64,000 nucleotides of DNA from Cryobacterium zongtaii (GTDB taxonomy: Bacteria > Actinomycetota > Actinomycetes > Actinomycetales > Microbacteriaceae): NCBI RefSeq assembly GCF_002909375.1, contig NZ_PPXD01000007.1, positions 124,001 through 188,000 on the forward strand, in the 5' to 3' direction. Below are positions 32,015 through 41,394 of the stretch, piece after piece. Each line of letters opens with the position of its first letter. Within the stretch, counting starts at the first letter, position 1. Position numbers and translations under genes: made by a program. The notes under the pieces are model-generated. The model worked only from the letters and a program-made list of their open reading frames with translations, made no database searches and had not been told where the DNA came from.

Positions 32015-33613
32015 TCAGGCCAGCGTGATCAGGTCCAGGTAGTCCTTGTTCCAGTGGTCCTCCGTGCCGTCGGGCATGATGAGCACCCGCTCGGGGTTCA
32101 GCGCCTCAACAGCACCCTCATCGTGGCTGACCAACACCACAGCGCCGGTGAAGTGCGCCAGGGCATCCAGGATCTCTTCACGGCTGGCCGGGTCCAGGTT
32201 GTTGGTGGGTTCGTCGAGCAGCAGCACGTTGGCGCCGGAGACCACGATCATGGCCAGGGCCAGACGGGTCTTCTCTCCGCCGGAGAGAACCCCGGCAGGC
32301 TTGTGCGAGTCGTCGCCGGTGAACAGGAACGAACCGAGCACCCGCCGGGCTTCCATCTCGGTGATGTTCGGGGAGGAGGAGATCATGTTCTGCAGCACGC
32401 TGCGCTTCACGTCGATGGTCTCGTGTTCCTGGGCGAAGTAACCGATCCGCAGGCCGTGACCTGGCACGATTTCGCCGGTGTCGGGCTTGTCCACGCCGGC
32501 GAGCATCCGCAGCAGGGTCGTCTTACCGGCACCGTTGAGGCCCAGGATGACAACTTTGGAACCACGGTCGATGGCGAGGTCGACGGCCGCGAAGATCTCC
32601 AACGAGCCGTAGCTCTTCGAGAGGTCGGTAGCCATCAGCGGGGTACGACCGCACGGGGCAGGCTCGGGGAAGCGCAGCTTGGCGACCCTGTCGACTGCGC
32701 GCACGGCGTCGAGGCCGGAGAGCAGCTTCTCGGCGCGGGCAACCATCTGGTGCGCGGCGGCGGCCTTGCTGGCCTTGGCGCCGAACTTGGCGGCCTGCAG
32801 CTGCAGGGTCGACGCCTTCTTTTCGGCGTTGGCGCGTTCCTTTTTACGACGGTCGGCGTCGGCGACGCGCTGGCGCTGGTAGTTCTTCCAGTTCATGTTG
32901 TAGATGTCGATGACCATACGGTTGGCATCGAGGTAGAACACCCGGTTGACGGTGTCGCCGACGAGTTCGATGTCGTGGCTGATGATGATGCAGCCGCCAC
33001 GGTAGTTCTTCACGAACTCGCGCAGCCACACCACTGAATCGGCGTCCAGGTGGTTAGTGGGCTCGTCGAGGATCATGGTCTCGGCAGCGGAGAAGAGGAT
33101 GCGGGCCAGTTCGATACGACGGCGCTGGCCACCGGAGAGGGTGCGCAGTGGCTGGTCGAGGATCCGGTCGGGCAGGTTCAGGTTGCTGGCGATCGACGCC
33201 GCTTCGGCCTCCGCCGCGTAGCCGCCGAGCGCGTTGAACTCGTCCGTGAGGGTGCCGTAGCGCTTCATCGCCCGTTCGCTGGTCTTGCTGTCGGTCGAGC
33301 CCATCTCGATGCCGGCCTGGGTGAGACCGAGCGAGATGGTGCCGAGCCCACGGGCATCGAGGATGCGGGTGCGCGCGAGCATGTCGGGGTCGCCGGAGCG
33401 GGGGTCCTGCGGCAGGTACCCGATCTCACCTGACCGCTCGATCTTGCCCTTGGTCGGCATAGTCTCCCCCGCCAGGGTCTTCGTCAGCGTGGTCTTGCCT
33501 GCGCCGTTCCGGCCGACCAGGCCGATCTTGTCGCCGGCGGACACCCGGAAGCTCACGTCCTCCATGAGGACGCGCGCCCCAACTCGGATTTCGAGATCTT
33601 GCACACTGAGCAC
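32015..33613 (-). CDS. ABC-F family ATP-binding protein (second copy type)
   Basis: A 532-residue protein with two ABC domains: GRNGAGKTT, LSGGQRRRIEL and ILDEPTNHLD, then GLNGAGKTT, LSGGEKTRLAL and LLLDEPTNNLD. The interdomain linker (about 235-300) is Lys/Ala-rich. A different subfamily from the ABC-F protein at 34-1629: it lacks that protein's sequence in the linker and N-terminus. Ribosome-associated role likely. GTG at 33613 (VLSVQDLEIRVGA) begins at the first domain. Single gene. Confidence 0.9.
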   Translation of the reverse strand: MLSVQDLEIRVGARVLMEDVSFRVSAGDKIGLVGRNGAGKTTLTKTLAGETMPTKGKIERSGEIGYLPQDPRSGDPDMLARTRILDARGLGTISLGLTQAGIEMGSTDSKTSERAMKRYGTLTDEFNALGGYAAEAEAASIASNLNLPDRILDQPLRTLSGGQRRRIELARILFSAAETMILDEPTNHLDADSVVWLREFVKNYRGGCIIISHDIELVGDTVNRVFYLDANRMVIDIYNMNWKNYQRQRVADADRRKKERANAEKKASTLQLQAAKFGAKASKAAAAHQMVARAEKLLSGLDAVRAVDRVAKLRFPEPAPCGRTPLMATDLSKSYGSLEIFAAVDLAIDRGSKVVILGLNGAGKTTLLRMLAGVDKPDTGEIVPGHGLRIGYFAQEHETIDVKRSVLQNMISSSPNITEMEARRVLGSFLFTGDDSHKPAGVLSGGEKTRLALAMIVVSGANVLLLDEPTNNLDPASREEILDALAHFTGAVVLVSHDEGAVEALNPERVLIMPDGTEDHWNKDYLDLITLA

Positions 33614-33733
33614 AGCAATAGTCCATTCAGAGGGGAGTCGTGGGAGACGGCCGAACGTGGCCAATGCACCAGTATATTTGCTCGCGCGCCGTTTCTGAGC
33701 CGAAGTGTCGGAACCGATACTGCCGAGGCGGGT

Positions 33734-34384
33734 TTACCGGGCCGGCAACCGCCCGCTCGGCAGCACTCCGGGCAGCGCGGATCGCAGCCAGGCCGTGTAG
33801 GTTTCCCGCGACCAGCCCAGCCCGACAACCAGGGTGTGAAACACCTGAGGGTGACCGAGCGCCCAGATCGACGTCGCCGCCTCGTGGTCGCTCAGGCCGG
33901 ACCGCAGGCCCAACTGCGCGCGGAGGGCACCGACGGCTTCGGCGTAGGCGTGCAGACTCCGGGCGGCCATGGTGACTTCGAGTTCGTGGATTTCAGGGTC
34001 GGTTCCGGCGGCCTCGTTCACCACCCGGTAGAGGGGCGCCGCCCGTTCGTTGTCGGCCGCGATCCAGCCCGCCAAGGCCCCGACGGCCGCGGCCGGCGTT
34101 GCGGCCCCGCTGATGCCGGCGGCGAGCTCGGCCACGGAACGTCCGGCGGCTCTTGATGCGGTATTGGCCGCGGCGAGAACCGCGGCAAGCACATCCACCT
34201 TTGAGCCGACGGTGTTGTAGATGGTTTGGACGGCCACGCCACCGCGTTCGGCGATGGCAGCGATCGACGTGCCCGCATAGCCGTGTTCCCGCATCAGGTC
34301 GGCCGCGGCCTTGACGATATCCCCCCGGGTGCCCGCCGTCTGAAGGTCTCGGCGGATTTGGCTGCGTGTGCGTGGGGTTTCCAT
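33734..34384 (-). CDS. TetR family transcriptional regulator
   Basis: A 216-residue regulator. The N-terminal HTH (about 18-65, GYAGTSIAAIAERGGVAVQT) is TetR type; the helical C-terminal domain would bind an unknown ligand. Start taken at 34384 (METPRTRSQIRR), 13 bp after GGAGGGG; an in-frame ATG at 34405 would add seven residues. Downstream of the suf operon on the same strand but separated by a strong hairpin, so an independent unit. Confidence 0.88.
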   Translation of the reverse strand: METPRTRSQIRRDLQTAGTRGDIVKAAADLMREHGYAGTSIAAIAERGGVAVQTIYNTVGSKVDVLAAVLAAANTASRAAGRSVAELAAGISGAATPAAAVGALAGWIAADNERAAPLYRVVNEAAGTDPEIHELEVTMAARSLHAYAEAVGALRAQLGLRSGLSDHEAATSIWALGHPQVFHTLVVGLGWSRETYTAWLRSALPGVLPSGRLPAR

Positions 34385-34486
34385 CAGAATAGAATACCCC
34401 TCCATTCTTTGGCATGATGTTCCAAAGACCGATTCGGCGCGGCACCAGCCCCCTGGATTGCGCGGCGACGCTGGTTAACGCACGAA

Positions 34487-34528
34487 CCGCGCCGGGTCAC
34501 GGATGCGGTGGCATCCGTCCCGGCGCGG
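34487..34528 (-). terminator. Strong two-part hairpin after the suf operon
   Basis: Outer perfect 10-bp stem (34487-34496 with 34519-34528), inner 7-bp stem (34500-34506 with 34511-34517), loop GGTG. It begins 27 bp after the sufT stop in transcription direction. No T-run; a U-less actinobacterial terminator is the likely role. Confidence 0.65.
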
Positions 34529-34555
34529 GACAGGTAGTGCGGGTGCTGAGGTCGG

Positions 34556-34885
34556 TCAGATCGCGAAGCCCAGGGCTCGCATCATGTCGCGGCCGTCGTC
34601 GGTGATCTTCTCCGGACCCCACGGCGGCATCCACACCCAGTTGATACGGAACTGCTCCACGACGCCGTCCAGCGCCTCTGCGGTCTGTTCCTCGAGCACA
34701 TCGGTGAGCGGGCAGCCGGCCGAGGTGAGAGTCATGTGGATGATGAGCGCATCATTCTCGTCGTCCCAACCGAGGTCGTAGATGAGCCCGAGGTCCACGA
34801 CATTGATGCCGAGCTCCGGGTCCATGACGTCCTTGAGGGCCTCTTCGATCTCGTCGAAGCGCGCCGGGGTGAGTGTCGAAACCAT
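34556..34885 (-). CDS. sufT: SufT/DUF59 iron-sulfur assembly factor
   Basis: A 109-residue MIP18/DUF59-family protein involved in Fe-S cluster maturation. LKDVMDPELGINVVDLGLIYD and SAGCPLTDVLEEQ, which carries the family's conserved Cys, are present. Last gene of the suf operon, 4 bp after the sufC stop. ATG at 34885. Confidence 0.93.
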   Translation of the reverse strand: MVSTLTPARFDEIEEALKDVMDPELGINVVDLGLIYDLGWDDENDALIIHMTLTSAGCPLTDVLEEQTAEALDGVVEQFRINWVWMPPWGPEKITDDGRDMMRALGFAI

Positions 34886-34889
34886 GGCT

Positions 34890-35654
34890 CTAGCCTACGG
34901 GCGTCTCGGCGAGGAAGCGATCGTAGCCTTCGTCTTCCAAACGGTCGGCAAGCTCCGGGCCACCCTGCTCGGCGATCCGTCCGTCAACGAACACGTGCAC
35001 AAAATCAGGCTTGATGTACCGCAGGATGCGCGTGTAGTGCGTGATCAGGAGCAGACCGAGGCCGGTGTTCTCCTTGGCGCGGTTCACGCCCTCCGACACG
35101 ATCTTCAGGGCGTCGACGTCGAGGCCCGAGTCGGTCTCGTCGAGGACGGCGAACTTGGGCTTGAGCAGTTCGAGCTGCAGGATTTCGTTGCGCTTCTTCT
35201 CGCCGCCGGAGAAGCCCTCGTTGACGTTGCGCTCGGCGAAGCTCTTGTCCATGCGCAGCTTGGCCATCGACTCGCGGACATCCTTGATCCAGGTGCGGAT
35301 CGCCGGCGCCTCGCCGTCGATGGCGGTCTTGGCCGTGCGGAGGAAGTTGGTCACCGTGACGCCCGGAATCTCGACGGGGTACTGCATGGCCAGGAAGAGG
35401 CCCGCGCGGGCGCGTTCGTCGACCGTCATTGTGAGCACCTCGGCGCCGTCGAGCAGGATCGACCCGCTGTCGACGTGGTACTTCGGGTGACCGGCGATCG
35501 TGTACGCCAGGGTGGACTTGCCGGAACCGTTCGGTCCCATGATCGCGTGGATCTCGCCCTCGTTGATGGTGAGGTTGACGCCGCGCAGGATCTGCTTGGT
35601 GCCCTGGTCGGTCTCGACGCTGACGTGCAGGTCTTTGATCTCAAGAACAGACAT
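34890..35654 (-). CDS. sufC: Fe-S cluster assembly ATPase SufC
   Basis: A 254-residue ABC ATPase of the SufBCD scaffold. Walker [10 protein letters not shown] near 40-48, SufC-specific [13 protein letters not shown] and Walker [15 protein letters not shown] are visible. It powers cluster assembly on SufBD. Follows the Rieske-type gene by 84 bp. ATG at 35654. Confidence 0.97.
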   Translation of the reverse strand: MSVLEIKDLHVSVETDQGTKQILRGVNLTINEGEIHAIMGPNGSGKSTLAYTIAGHPKYHVDSGSILLDGAEVLTMTVDERARAGLFLAMQYPVEIPGVTVTNFLRTAKTAIDGEAPAIRTWIKDVRESMAKLRMDKSFAERNVNEGFSGGEKKRNEILQLELLKPKFAVLDETDSGLDVDALKIVSEGVNRAKENTGLGLLLITHYTRILRYIKPDFVHVFVDGRIAEQGGPELADRLEDEGYDRFLAETPVG

Positions 35655-35738
35655 TTTTCAGTATCTCTTTCGTTGTCCGCGTGGTGCGGGCTTCAGTGTG
35701 TGGGGCCGGGTGCGGCTGTGCCTATTCGGCGGGGCGCA

Positions 35739-36065
35739 TCAAACGGCGATGGTGACCAGAGGATCGATGAAGACGTCGCCGTCGATCAGGTCGACCTTGT
35801 AGACGGGAACGGGCTCGTAGGCCGGCAGGGTCAGTGGACGCCCGGTCTGCAGGGAGAACTTCGAGCCGTGCGCCCAGCATTCCAGGGTGTCGCCCTCAAC
35901 GAAACCCTCCGACAGCGAGATGTCGCCGTGGGTGCAGGTGTCCCCGATGGCGAAGACGGCGCCGTGGGAGTCACGGACGACGGCGATGTTCACGCCGCCG
36001 ATCTCAACCTTGATGGCCTCGTTGGGTTCGAGTTCGTCGAGTGCACAAATCTTGGTGGACGCCAT
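35739..36065 (-). CDS. Rieske-type ferredoxin in the suf operon
   Basis: A 108-residue Rieske [2Fe-2S] protein: CTHGDISLSEG and CWAHGSKF give the two Cys-His pairs. Annotated in relatives as a non-heme iron oxygenase ferredoxin subunit, but its place between sufD and sufC suggests electron supply for Fe-S assembly (inference). ATG at 36065 (MASTKICALDEL), 2 bp after the sufD stop. No oxygenase gene is near. Confidence 0.93.
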   Translation of the reverse strand: MASTKICALDELEPNEAIKVEIGGVNIAVVRDSHGAVFAIGDTCTHGDISLSEGFVEGDTLECWAHGSKFSLQTGRPLTLPAYEPVPVYKVDLIDGDVFIDPLVTIAV

Positions 36066-36067
36066 GT

Positions 36068-37294
36068 TCAGTTGCCTTCTGTTCCGCGGAGCTCGTCTTC
36101 GATGGCGCCCTGCAGGCGCTCCTCGAGCGGCTTCGATCCGATGTGCTGCACGATTTCGCTGAGGAAGCCGCGGACGACGAGGCGTCGTGCCTCGATTTCT
36201 CCGATGCCCCGGGACTGCAGGTAGAAGAGCTGCTCGTCGTCGAAGCGACCCGTCGCGCTGGCGTGACCGGCACCGAGGATGTCGCCGGTCTCGATCTCCA
36301 GGTTGGGGATGGAGTCCGCCCTGGTGCCTTCGGTGAGGACCAGGTTGCGGTTCTGCTCGTAGCTGTCGGTGCCCGGCGCGGTGCGGCCGATCAGCACGTC
36401 GCCGATCCACACGGTTCGGGCGCCGGCGCCCTGCAGGGCGCCCTTGTAGGTGACCCGGCTGCGGCTGTTCGGTGCGTCGTGGTTGACGTACACCTGCTGC
36501 TCGAGGTGCTGTCCTGCGTCGGCGAAGTAGAGGCCGAACAGCTCGGTGTCGCTGCCCTGACCGGCGAGGTGGACCGACGGGTTGACCCGCACGATGCCGC
36601 CGCCGAGGGAGACGACGACGTGCTTGAGGCGGGCGTCGCGGCCGATGGTGGCGAAGTGGTTGGCCAGCTGTACGGCGTCGGCGTTCCACTCCTGCACGGT
36701 GACGACCGTGAGGTTCGCGGATTCGCCCACGATGATCTCGACGTTCTCGGAGATGCGGGCGTCGCCGGTGTTCTGCAGGATCACGACGGCCTGGCTGAAC
36801 GGCCGGGCCTCGATGATGGTGTGCGCGGCACGGGGCGCGGAGCCGAGGTTCGCCCGGGTGAGCGTGATCTCCTTGGCTTCCTCGCCGCTGACGGTGATGG
36901 CCAGGGCCTTCTCGAAGGCGCTCCAGGCGTTGGCGGCGGCGCGTTCTTCCGGCGCGCCGGCGGTGCCGATGCGGGAATCCGTGCGGTCGACCCAGGAGAC
37001 GTCGACGTCGGCGTGCGACGCCGTGTCGATGTCATAGGCCGAGCCGTCCAGAACCCCGCCGGTCAGGTCCGTGAACTTGGCGACCGGAGAGAGTTTCCAG
37101 ACCGCTTCCCTGCCGGTGACGGCGGGGAAGTCGGCGACGTCGAAGCTCTTGAACCTGGCGGATCTGGTCTGCACGGGGACGAAGCCGAAGCGGCCGTCCG
37201 AGTGCTCCTTGATGCCGTGCTGTTCCGCGGTGGGCAGAGCCTCTGACGAGGTAGGTGAGGACGTGGGGGCTGTTGAAGTCGAGGCGGCGGACAT
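36068..37294 (-). CDS. sufD: Fe-S cluster assembly protein SufD
   Basis: A 408-residue SufB/SufD-fold scaffold subunit. The right-handed beta-helix core ends in GHASATGRFDDEQLFYLQSR, containing the conserved cluster-coordination His. The N-terminus is Ser/Thr-rich. ATG at 37294 directly abuts the sufB TAA (TAAATG). Forms SufBC2D with its neighbours. Confidence 0.95.
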   Translation of the reverse strand: MSAASTSTAPTSSPTSSEALPTAEQHGIKEHSDGRFGFVPVQTRSARFKSFDVADFPAVTGREAVWKLSPVAKFTDLTGGVLDGSAYDIDTASHADVDVSWVDRTDSRIGTAGAPEERAAANAWSAFEKALAITVSGEEAKEITLTRANLGSAPRAAHTIIEARPFSQAVVILQNTGDARISENVEIIVGESANLTVVTVQEWNADAVQLANHFATIGRDARLKHVVVSLGGGIVRVNPSVHLAGQGSDTELFGLYFADAGQHLEQQVYVNHDAPNSRSRVTYKGALQGAGARTVWIGDVLIGRTAPGTDSYEQNRNLVLTEGTRADSIPNLEIETGDILGAGHASATGRFDDEQLFYLQSRGIGEIEARRLVVRGFLSEIVQHIGSKPLEERLQGAIEDELRGTEGN

Positions 37295-38713
37295 TTAGCC
37301 GACGGATCCTTCCATGCCCATTTCAATGAGCTTGTTGAGTTCGAGGGCGTACTCCATCGGGAGCTCCCTGGCGATCGGTTCGATGAAGCCGCGCACGATC
37401 ATGGCCATGGCTTCGTCTTCGGGCATGCCGCGGCTCATCAGGTAGAAAAGCTGTTCTTCGCTGACTCGCGAGACCGTGGCCTCGTGGCCGAGCTGAACGT
37501 CGTCGACCCGGATGTCGATGGCCGGGTAGGTGTCCGAGCGGGACTGGGTGTCGACCAGCAGGGCATCGCACCGCACGGTGTTGGCGGAGTGGTGCGCCGT
37601 GGCATCCACGCGCACCTCTCCGCGGTATCCGGCGCGGCCGCCGCCGCGGGCGATCGACTTGGAGACGATCGAGGACTGGGTGTACGGGGCCATGTGGATC
37701 ATCTTGGCGCCGGCGTCCTGGTGCTGGCCGGGGCCGGCGAAGGCGACGGACAGGGTCTCGCCCTTGGCGTGCTCCCCCATCAGGTAGATCGACGGGTACT
37801 TCATGGTGACCTTGGAGCCGATGTTGCCGTCGATCCACTCCATGGTGGCGCCCTCGGCGGCTGTGGCGCGCTTGGTGACCAGGTTGTAGACGTTGTTCGA
37901 CCAGTTCTGGATCGTCGTGTAGCGAACGCGGGCGTTCTTCTTGACGATGATCTCCACCACGGCGGAGTGCAGCGAGTCCGACTTGTAGATCGGGGCGGTG
38001 CAGCCTTCGATGTAGTGCACGTAGCTGCCCTCGTCGGCAATGATCAGCGTGCGCTCGAACTGGCCCATGTTCTCGGTGTTGATCCGGAAGTAGGCCTGCA
38101 GCGGGATCTCAACGTGCACGCCGGGCGGCACGTAGACGAACGAGCCGCCGGACCACACGGAGGTGTTCAGCGCGGCGAACTTGTTGTCACCGGACGGGAT
38201 GACACTGCCGAAGTACTCCTCGAAGAACTCCGGGTGTTCCTTGAGCGCGGTGTCGGTGTCCATGAAGATGACGCCCTGGGCTTCGAGTTCCTCGTTGATC
38301 TGGTGGTAGACCACTTCGGACTCGTACTGGGCGGCGACGCCGGAGACCAGGCGCATGCGTTCGGCTTCGGGGATGCCGAGCTTCTCGTAGGTGTTCTTGA
38401 TGTCGTCGGGCAGGTCTTCCCACGTCTGGGCCTGCTTCTCGGTCGACCGCACGAAGTACTTGATGTTGTCGAAGTCGATCTCGGAGAGGTCTGCTCCCCA
38501 GGTCGGCATGGGCTTGCGCTCGAAGAGGGCCAGGGCCTTCAGCCGGCGTTCCAGCATCCAGGCCGGTTCCTGCTTGAGGTTCGAGATGTCGGTGACAACC
38601 TCGGGCGAGATACCGCGGCGGGCGGAGGCGCCGGCAGCGTCGGAATCGGACCAGCCGAATTCGTAGACCCCCAGCCCGTCAAGCTCGGGTCGGTTCAGCA
38701 ATACGTCAGACAT
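37295..38713 (-). CDS. sufB: Fe-S cluster assembly protein SufB
   Basis: A 472-residue scaffold protein, first gene of the operon. [38 protein letters not shown] (with the conserved Cys) and [18 protein letters not shown] are SufB signatures. ATG at 38713 ([13 protein letters not shown]) after GGAGAAGAGG. No SufR regulator lies upstream, and SufS/SufU are not in the window. Divergent from ctaA. Confidence 0.97.
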   Translation of the reverse strand: MSDVLLNRPELDGLGVYEFGWSDSDAAGASARRGISPEVVTDISNLKQEPAWMLERRLKALALFERKPMPTWGADLSEIDFDNIKYFVRSTEKQAQTWEDLPDDIKNTYEKLGIPEAERMRLVSGVAAQYESEVVYHQINEELEAQGVIFMDTDTALKEHPEFFEEYFGSVIPSGDNKFAALNTSVWSGGSFVYVPPGVHVEIPLQAYFRINTENMGQFERTLIIADEGSYVHYIEGCTAPIYKSDSLHSAVVEIIVKKNARVRYTTIQNWSNNVYNLVTKRATAAEGATMEWIDGNIGSKVTMKYPSIYLMGEHAKGETLSVAFAGPGQHQDAGAKMIHMAPYTQSSIVSKSIARGGGRAGYRGEVRVDATAHHSANTVRCDALLVDTQSRSDTYPAIDIRVDDVQLGHEATVSRVSEEQLFYLMSRGMPEDEAMAMIVRGFIEPIARELPMEYALELNKLIEMGMEGSVG

Positions 38714-38998
38714 CTTTACCTCTTCTCCTACCCACATCAACCCGGATATCAGTCCGGTCATTCCCGTACCGAGCGCATCGGCCGACCGTTTGGTCGGACG
38801 TGCACGGCGGTCCGCGCGTGAGTTGTGTGGATGGCTATGTTGCGTACCTAAGATGAACAGGGCCGGTCGTGCGGCGTTGGACGAGTGAACGTCGCGCGCA
38901 CGGAGCCCGTGAAACACCTAATTCTACAGGCTAGTGATCGTATTAGTAGTGCGACCCGGCGTATTCACATACGCGCGCACCAGCAGGGAGCAGAACCC
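38714..38998. promoter_or_regulatory. Divergent region between sufB and ctaA
   Basis: A 285-bp region that must hold promoters for the suf operon and ctaA. It contains a small inverted repeat (ccgaccgtttggtcgg, 38783-38798). I find no clear SufR, IscR or consensus promoter match. An open frame here is an N-terminal extension of ctaA without coding character. Confidence 0.4.
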
Positions 38999-39940
38999 GT
39001 GAACCGGATTATCGAGTGGTTGCCCACCCAAGTGGACCGTCGCCTGAGGGTGCTCGGCTGGGTGTACCTCGCCGCGCAGATCTTCCTGGTCGGCACCGGT
39101 GGGCTCGTCCGCCTCACCAGCTCCGGCCTCGGCTGCCCCACCTGGCCCAAGTGCACCGCCGACTCGATCGTGAACACGCCCGAGATGGGCATTCACGGTG
39201 TGATCGAGTTCGGCAACCGACTGCTGGGTGTTCTACTCGGCCTCGTGGCGATCGCCGCGTTCGTTGCCGTGCTGCGGATGCGACGCAGCCGCCCGGATCT
39301 GTTCCGGCTCACCCTGCTGGCCGGTCTGGGCATCCCGGCCCAGGCCGTCATCGGCGGAATCAGCGTGCTCACCCAGCTGAACCCGTACGTGGTCGGGTTG
39401 CACTTCGTGATCTCCGTCGGCCTGGTCGGCCTCTGCACGGCCTTCGTCTACAGGCTGTACACCACGCCGGGGCCGCGCGAGCGGGTGGTCCCGCTCGGAT
39501 TCCTGATCGTGACGCACCTCACCAGCTTCGCCGTGGCGGTCACCATTGCCGTCGGCATCCTCACCACCGGCTCCGGGCCGCACGCCGGCGACGCCGACGC
39601 GCCCCGCAACGGCCTGGACTCGGAGCTGCTGCAGCACGTGCACAGCTGGCCCGCTTACGTCACCGTGGCCCTGACCGTCGTCCTCGTCGTCTGGGCCGTC
39701 ACCCGCCGCCTTCCGGTGCGCCGCTGGGTCGTGCTGCTCCTGGCGGTCGAGATCGCCCAGACCGCCGTCGGCCTCATCCAGGCGAACCTCGGCCTGCCCG
39801 CCATCCTCGTCGGCATCCACATGGTGCTGGCCTGCGTGCTCGCGTCGGCGATGACCGCCGTGGTGCTGAACCTCAAGCAGCCCGTGGTGTCGGACGCTCC
39901 CCCGGCGCCGAAGGCTCCCGCGGAGTCCCTCGCCCGCTGA
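38999..39940 (+). CDS. ctaA: Heme A synthase (COX15/CtaA)
   Basis: A 313-residue, about eight-helix membrane enzyme that oxidises heme O to heme A for aa3 oxidase. GGLVRLTSSGLGCPTWPKC has the paired Cys region of CtaA; conserved heme-ligand His occur in EFGNRLLG-adjacent HGVIEF, LHFVISVG, QHVHSWPAY and GIHMVLAC. GTG at 38999 (VNRIIEWLPTQV) follows GGGAG. Convergent with ctaB across a repeat-filled gap. Confidence 0.94.
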   Translation: MNRIIEWLPTQVDRRLRVLGWVYLAAQIFLVGTGGLVRLTSSGLGCPTWPKCTADSIVNTPEMGIHGVIEFGNRLLGVLLGLVAIAAFVAVLRMRRSRPDLFRLTLLAGLGIPAQAVIGGISVLTQLNPYVVGLHFVISVGLVGLCTAFVYRLYTTPGPRERVVPLGFLIVTHLTSFAVAVTIAVGILTTGSGPHAGDADAPRNGLDSELLQHVHSWPAYVTVALTVVLVVWAVTRRLPVRRWVVLLLAVEIAQTAVGLIQANLGLPAILVGIHMVLACVLASAMTAVVLNLKQPVVSDAPPAPKAPAESLAR

Positions 39941-39981
39941 CCCGCGCCGCTCATGCGCTCCCCTGCGCTCCGGGACCCTCT

Positions 39982-40115
39982 CGAGAGCGTGAAGCGGTCA
40001 CCTCGGCGTGCTCGAAGCAGCCACATCCCCGCTTTCGCGGCCAGCCCATCCCGCGAGAGCGGTGAAAGGGTCACCTCGGCGTGCTCGAAGCAGCCACATG
40101 CCCGCTTTCGCGGCC
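39982..40115. repeat. Direct repeat pair (61/62 bp) between ctaA and ctaB
   Basis: Copy 1 at 39982-40042 and copy 2 at 40054-40115, period 72-73 bp. From tcacctcggcgtgctcgaag onward (about 45 bp) only one base differs; the first part (cgagagc...) differs by a few changes. Each ends gctttcgcggcc. Not coding. Confidence 0.85.
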
Positions 40116-40141
40116 GGCGTGCCCCAGGCCGGCGTGCCCCA
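40112..40141. repeat. 15-bp exact tandem duplication
   Basis: ggccggcgtgcccca occurs twice without a gap, overlapping the end of the longer repeat and 36 bp from the ctaB stop codon. Confidence 0.8.
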
Positions 40142-40176
40142 AGAGAGCGCGTGGCCCGGCTCGGAGCTGGGCCCGC

Positions 40177-41100
40177 TTAGAAGGGCAGCAGCGGGTCGAC
40201 GCCCACGGCGACGAAGACCAGGGTGAGGTACGCGATCGAACCGTGGAACACCCGCATCGGCGACACGTGCTCGTGGCGGATGGCGAGGTTGTAGAGGCGG
40301 TGGGTCTCGTAGATGAACCAGGCACCCGAACCGACCGCTACCAGGGTGTAGAGCAGTCCCATTCCGGCGATGGGCACCAGCAGCAGCGAACACGCGACGG
40401 TGGCCCAGGCGTACAGGATGACCTGCAGGCCAACCTGCGCGCGTCCGCGCACCACTGACAGCATGGGCACCCCGGCGGCCTGGTAGTCGTCGCGGTACTT
40501 CATTGACAGCGGCCAGTAGTGCGGCGGTGTCCAGAGGAAGATGATCATGAACAGGATGAACGGCGGCCAGGACAGGTCGCCGGTCACGGCGGCCCAGCCG
40601 ATCAGCACGGGCATGCAGCCGGCGACACCGCCCCAGACGATGTTCTGCGCGGTGCGGCGCTTGAGGATCATCGTGTAGAAGACCACGTAGAGCAGGATGG
40701 CGCCCAGTGACAGCGCCGCGGCGACCCAGTTGGTGAACAGGGCCAGCCAGGCGATCGAGATGCCGCCGAGCACCCAGGCGAACACCAGGGCCTGCCGGTC
40801 GGTGAGTTCGCCGGTGACCAGCGGACGGCCCTTGGTGCGGTTCATCAGGCGGTCGATGTCACGGTCGAGGTAACAGTTGAACGCACCGGCCGAGCCCGCG
40901 CTGAGCGCACCGCCGATGAGGGTGGCGAGCACCAGCCACAGGTCCGGGATGCCCCCGGTTGCCAGGATCATCGTCGGGGCCGTCACGACGAGTAATAATT
41001 CGACGACGCGAGGCTTGGTCAACGAAATGTACGCACGGATGGTGTTCCGGATCCGTTCGTTACGATCCGTCACCCCCTGTTCACGGGGGTTCTCGGCCAT
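40177..41100 (-). CDS. ctaB: Protoheme IX farnesyltransferase (heme O synthase)
   Basis: A 307-residue UbiA-type prenyltransferase with about nine helices that makes heme O, the CtaA substrate. Aspartate-rich motif 1 is [20 protein letters not shown] and motif 2 is [17 protein letters not shown] at 41100 (MAENPREQG) chosen; an in-frame ATG at 41127 adds nine residues. Divergent from tkt. Confidence 0.93.
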   Translation of the reverse strand: MAENPREQGVTDRNERIRNTIRAYISLTKPRVVELLLVVTAPTMILATGGIPDLWLVLATLIGGALSAGSAGAFNCYLDRDIDRLMNRTKGRPLVTGELTDRQALVFAWVLGGISIAWLALFTNWVAAALSLGAILLYVVFYTMILKRRTAQNIVWGGVAGCMPVLIGWAAVTGDLSWPPFILFMIIFLWTPPHYWPLSMKYRDDYQAAGVPMLSVVRGRAQVGLQVILYAWATVACSLLLVPIAGMGLLYTLVAVGSGAWFIYETHRLYNLAIRHEHVSPMRVFHGSIAYLTLVFVAVGVDPLLPF

Positions 41101-41227
41101 CTCGGGTGCTTCTCGTGCGCTTCGCATATTGCCGCAATTCTAGATCATCCTGCCGTCTCTCACGCCCGGGTCTTCAGTGCGACATCGCCGCAATGCTCGC
41201 GAAACAACGTCACCAAGCCGGGGTCCG

Positions 41228-41233
41228 TATACT
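41228..41233 (+). promoter_or_regulatory. Candidate -10 element for the pentose phosphate operon
   Basis: TATACT is a 5/6 match to the -10 consensus in the 294-bp ctaB-tkt divergent region, about 160 bp before the tkt GTG. No convincing -35 is seen at 16-18 bp, so confidence is low. Confidence 0.3.
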
Positions 41234-41394
41234 TGAATGGCTCGCCAATCTAAGGTGCATGCATCCGTGAGCCACCTGAAACGGGCACTCTCTTGCGCAC
41301 CTCGATGCCGATAACGACGTCGGCGGGCAATTACTCTCCAGCGGCGCGGGAAAATGAGCGTGCCGCCTTGACGGATTCAGAAGGGTCAGTTCAC

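Noticed and set aside
34-33613. ABC-F genes as antibiotic resistance determinants
   Set aside because: ABC-F proteins include housekeeping members; there is no resistance context, leader peptide or mobile DNA.
38885-38998. 38-codon N-terminal extension of ctaA
   Set aside because: The GTG at 38999 has a ribosome binding site and the normal family start; the extension has no similarity or membrane character.
39941-40176. Repeat region as a CRISPR array
   Set aside because: Only two copies, 61-bp units, spacer of about 11 bp and no cas genes.
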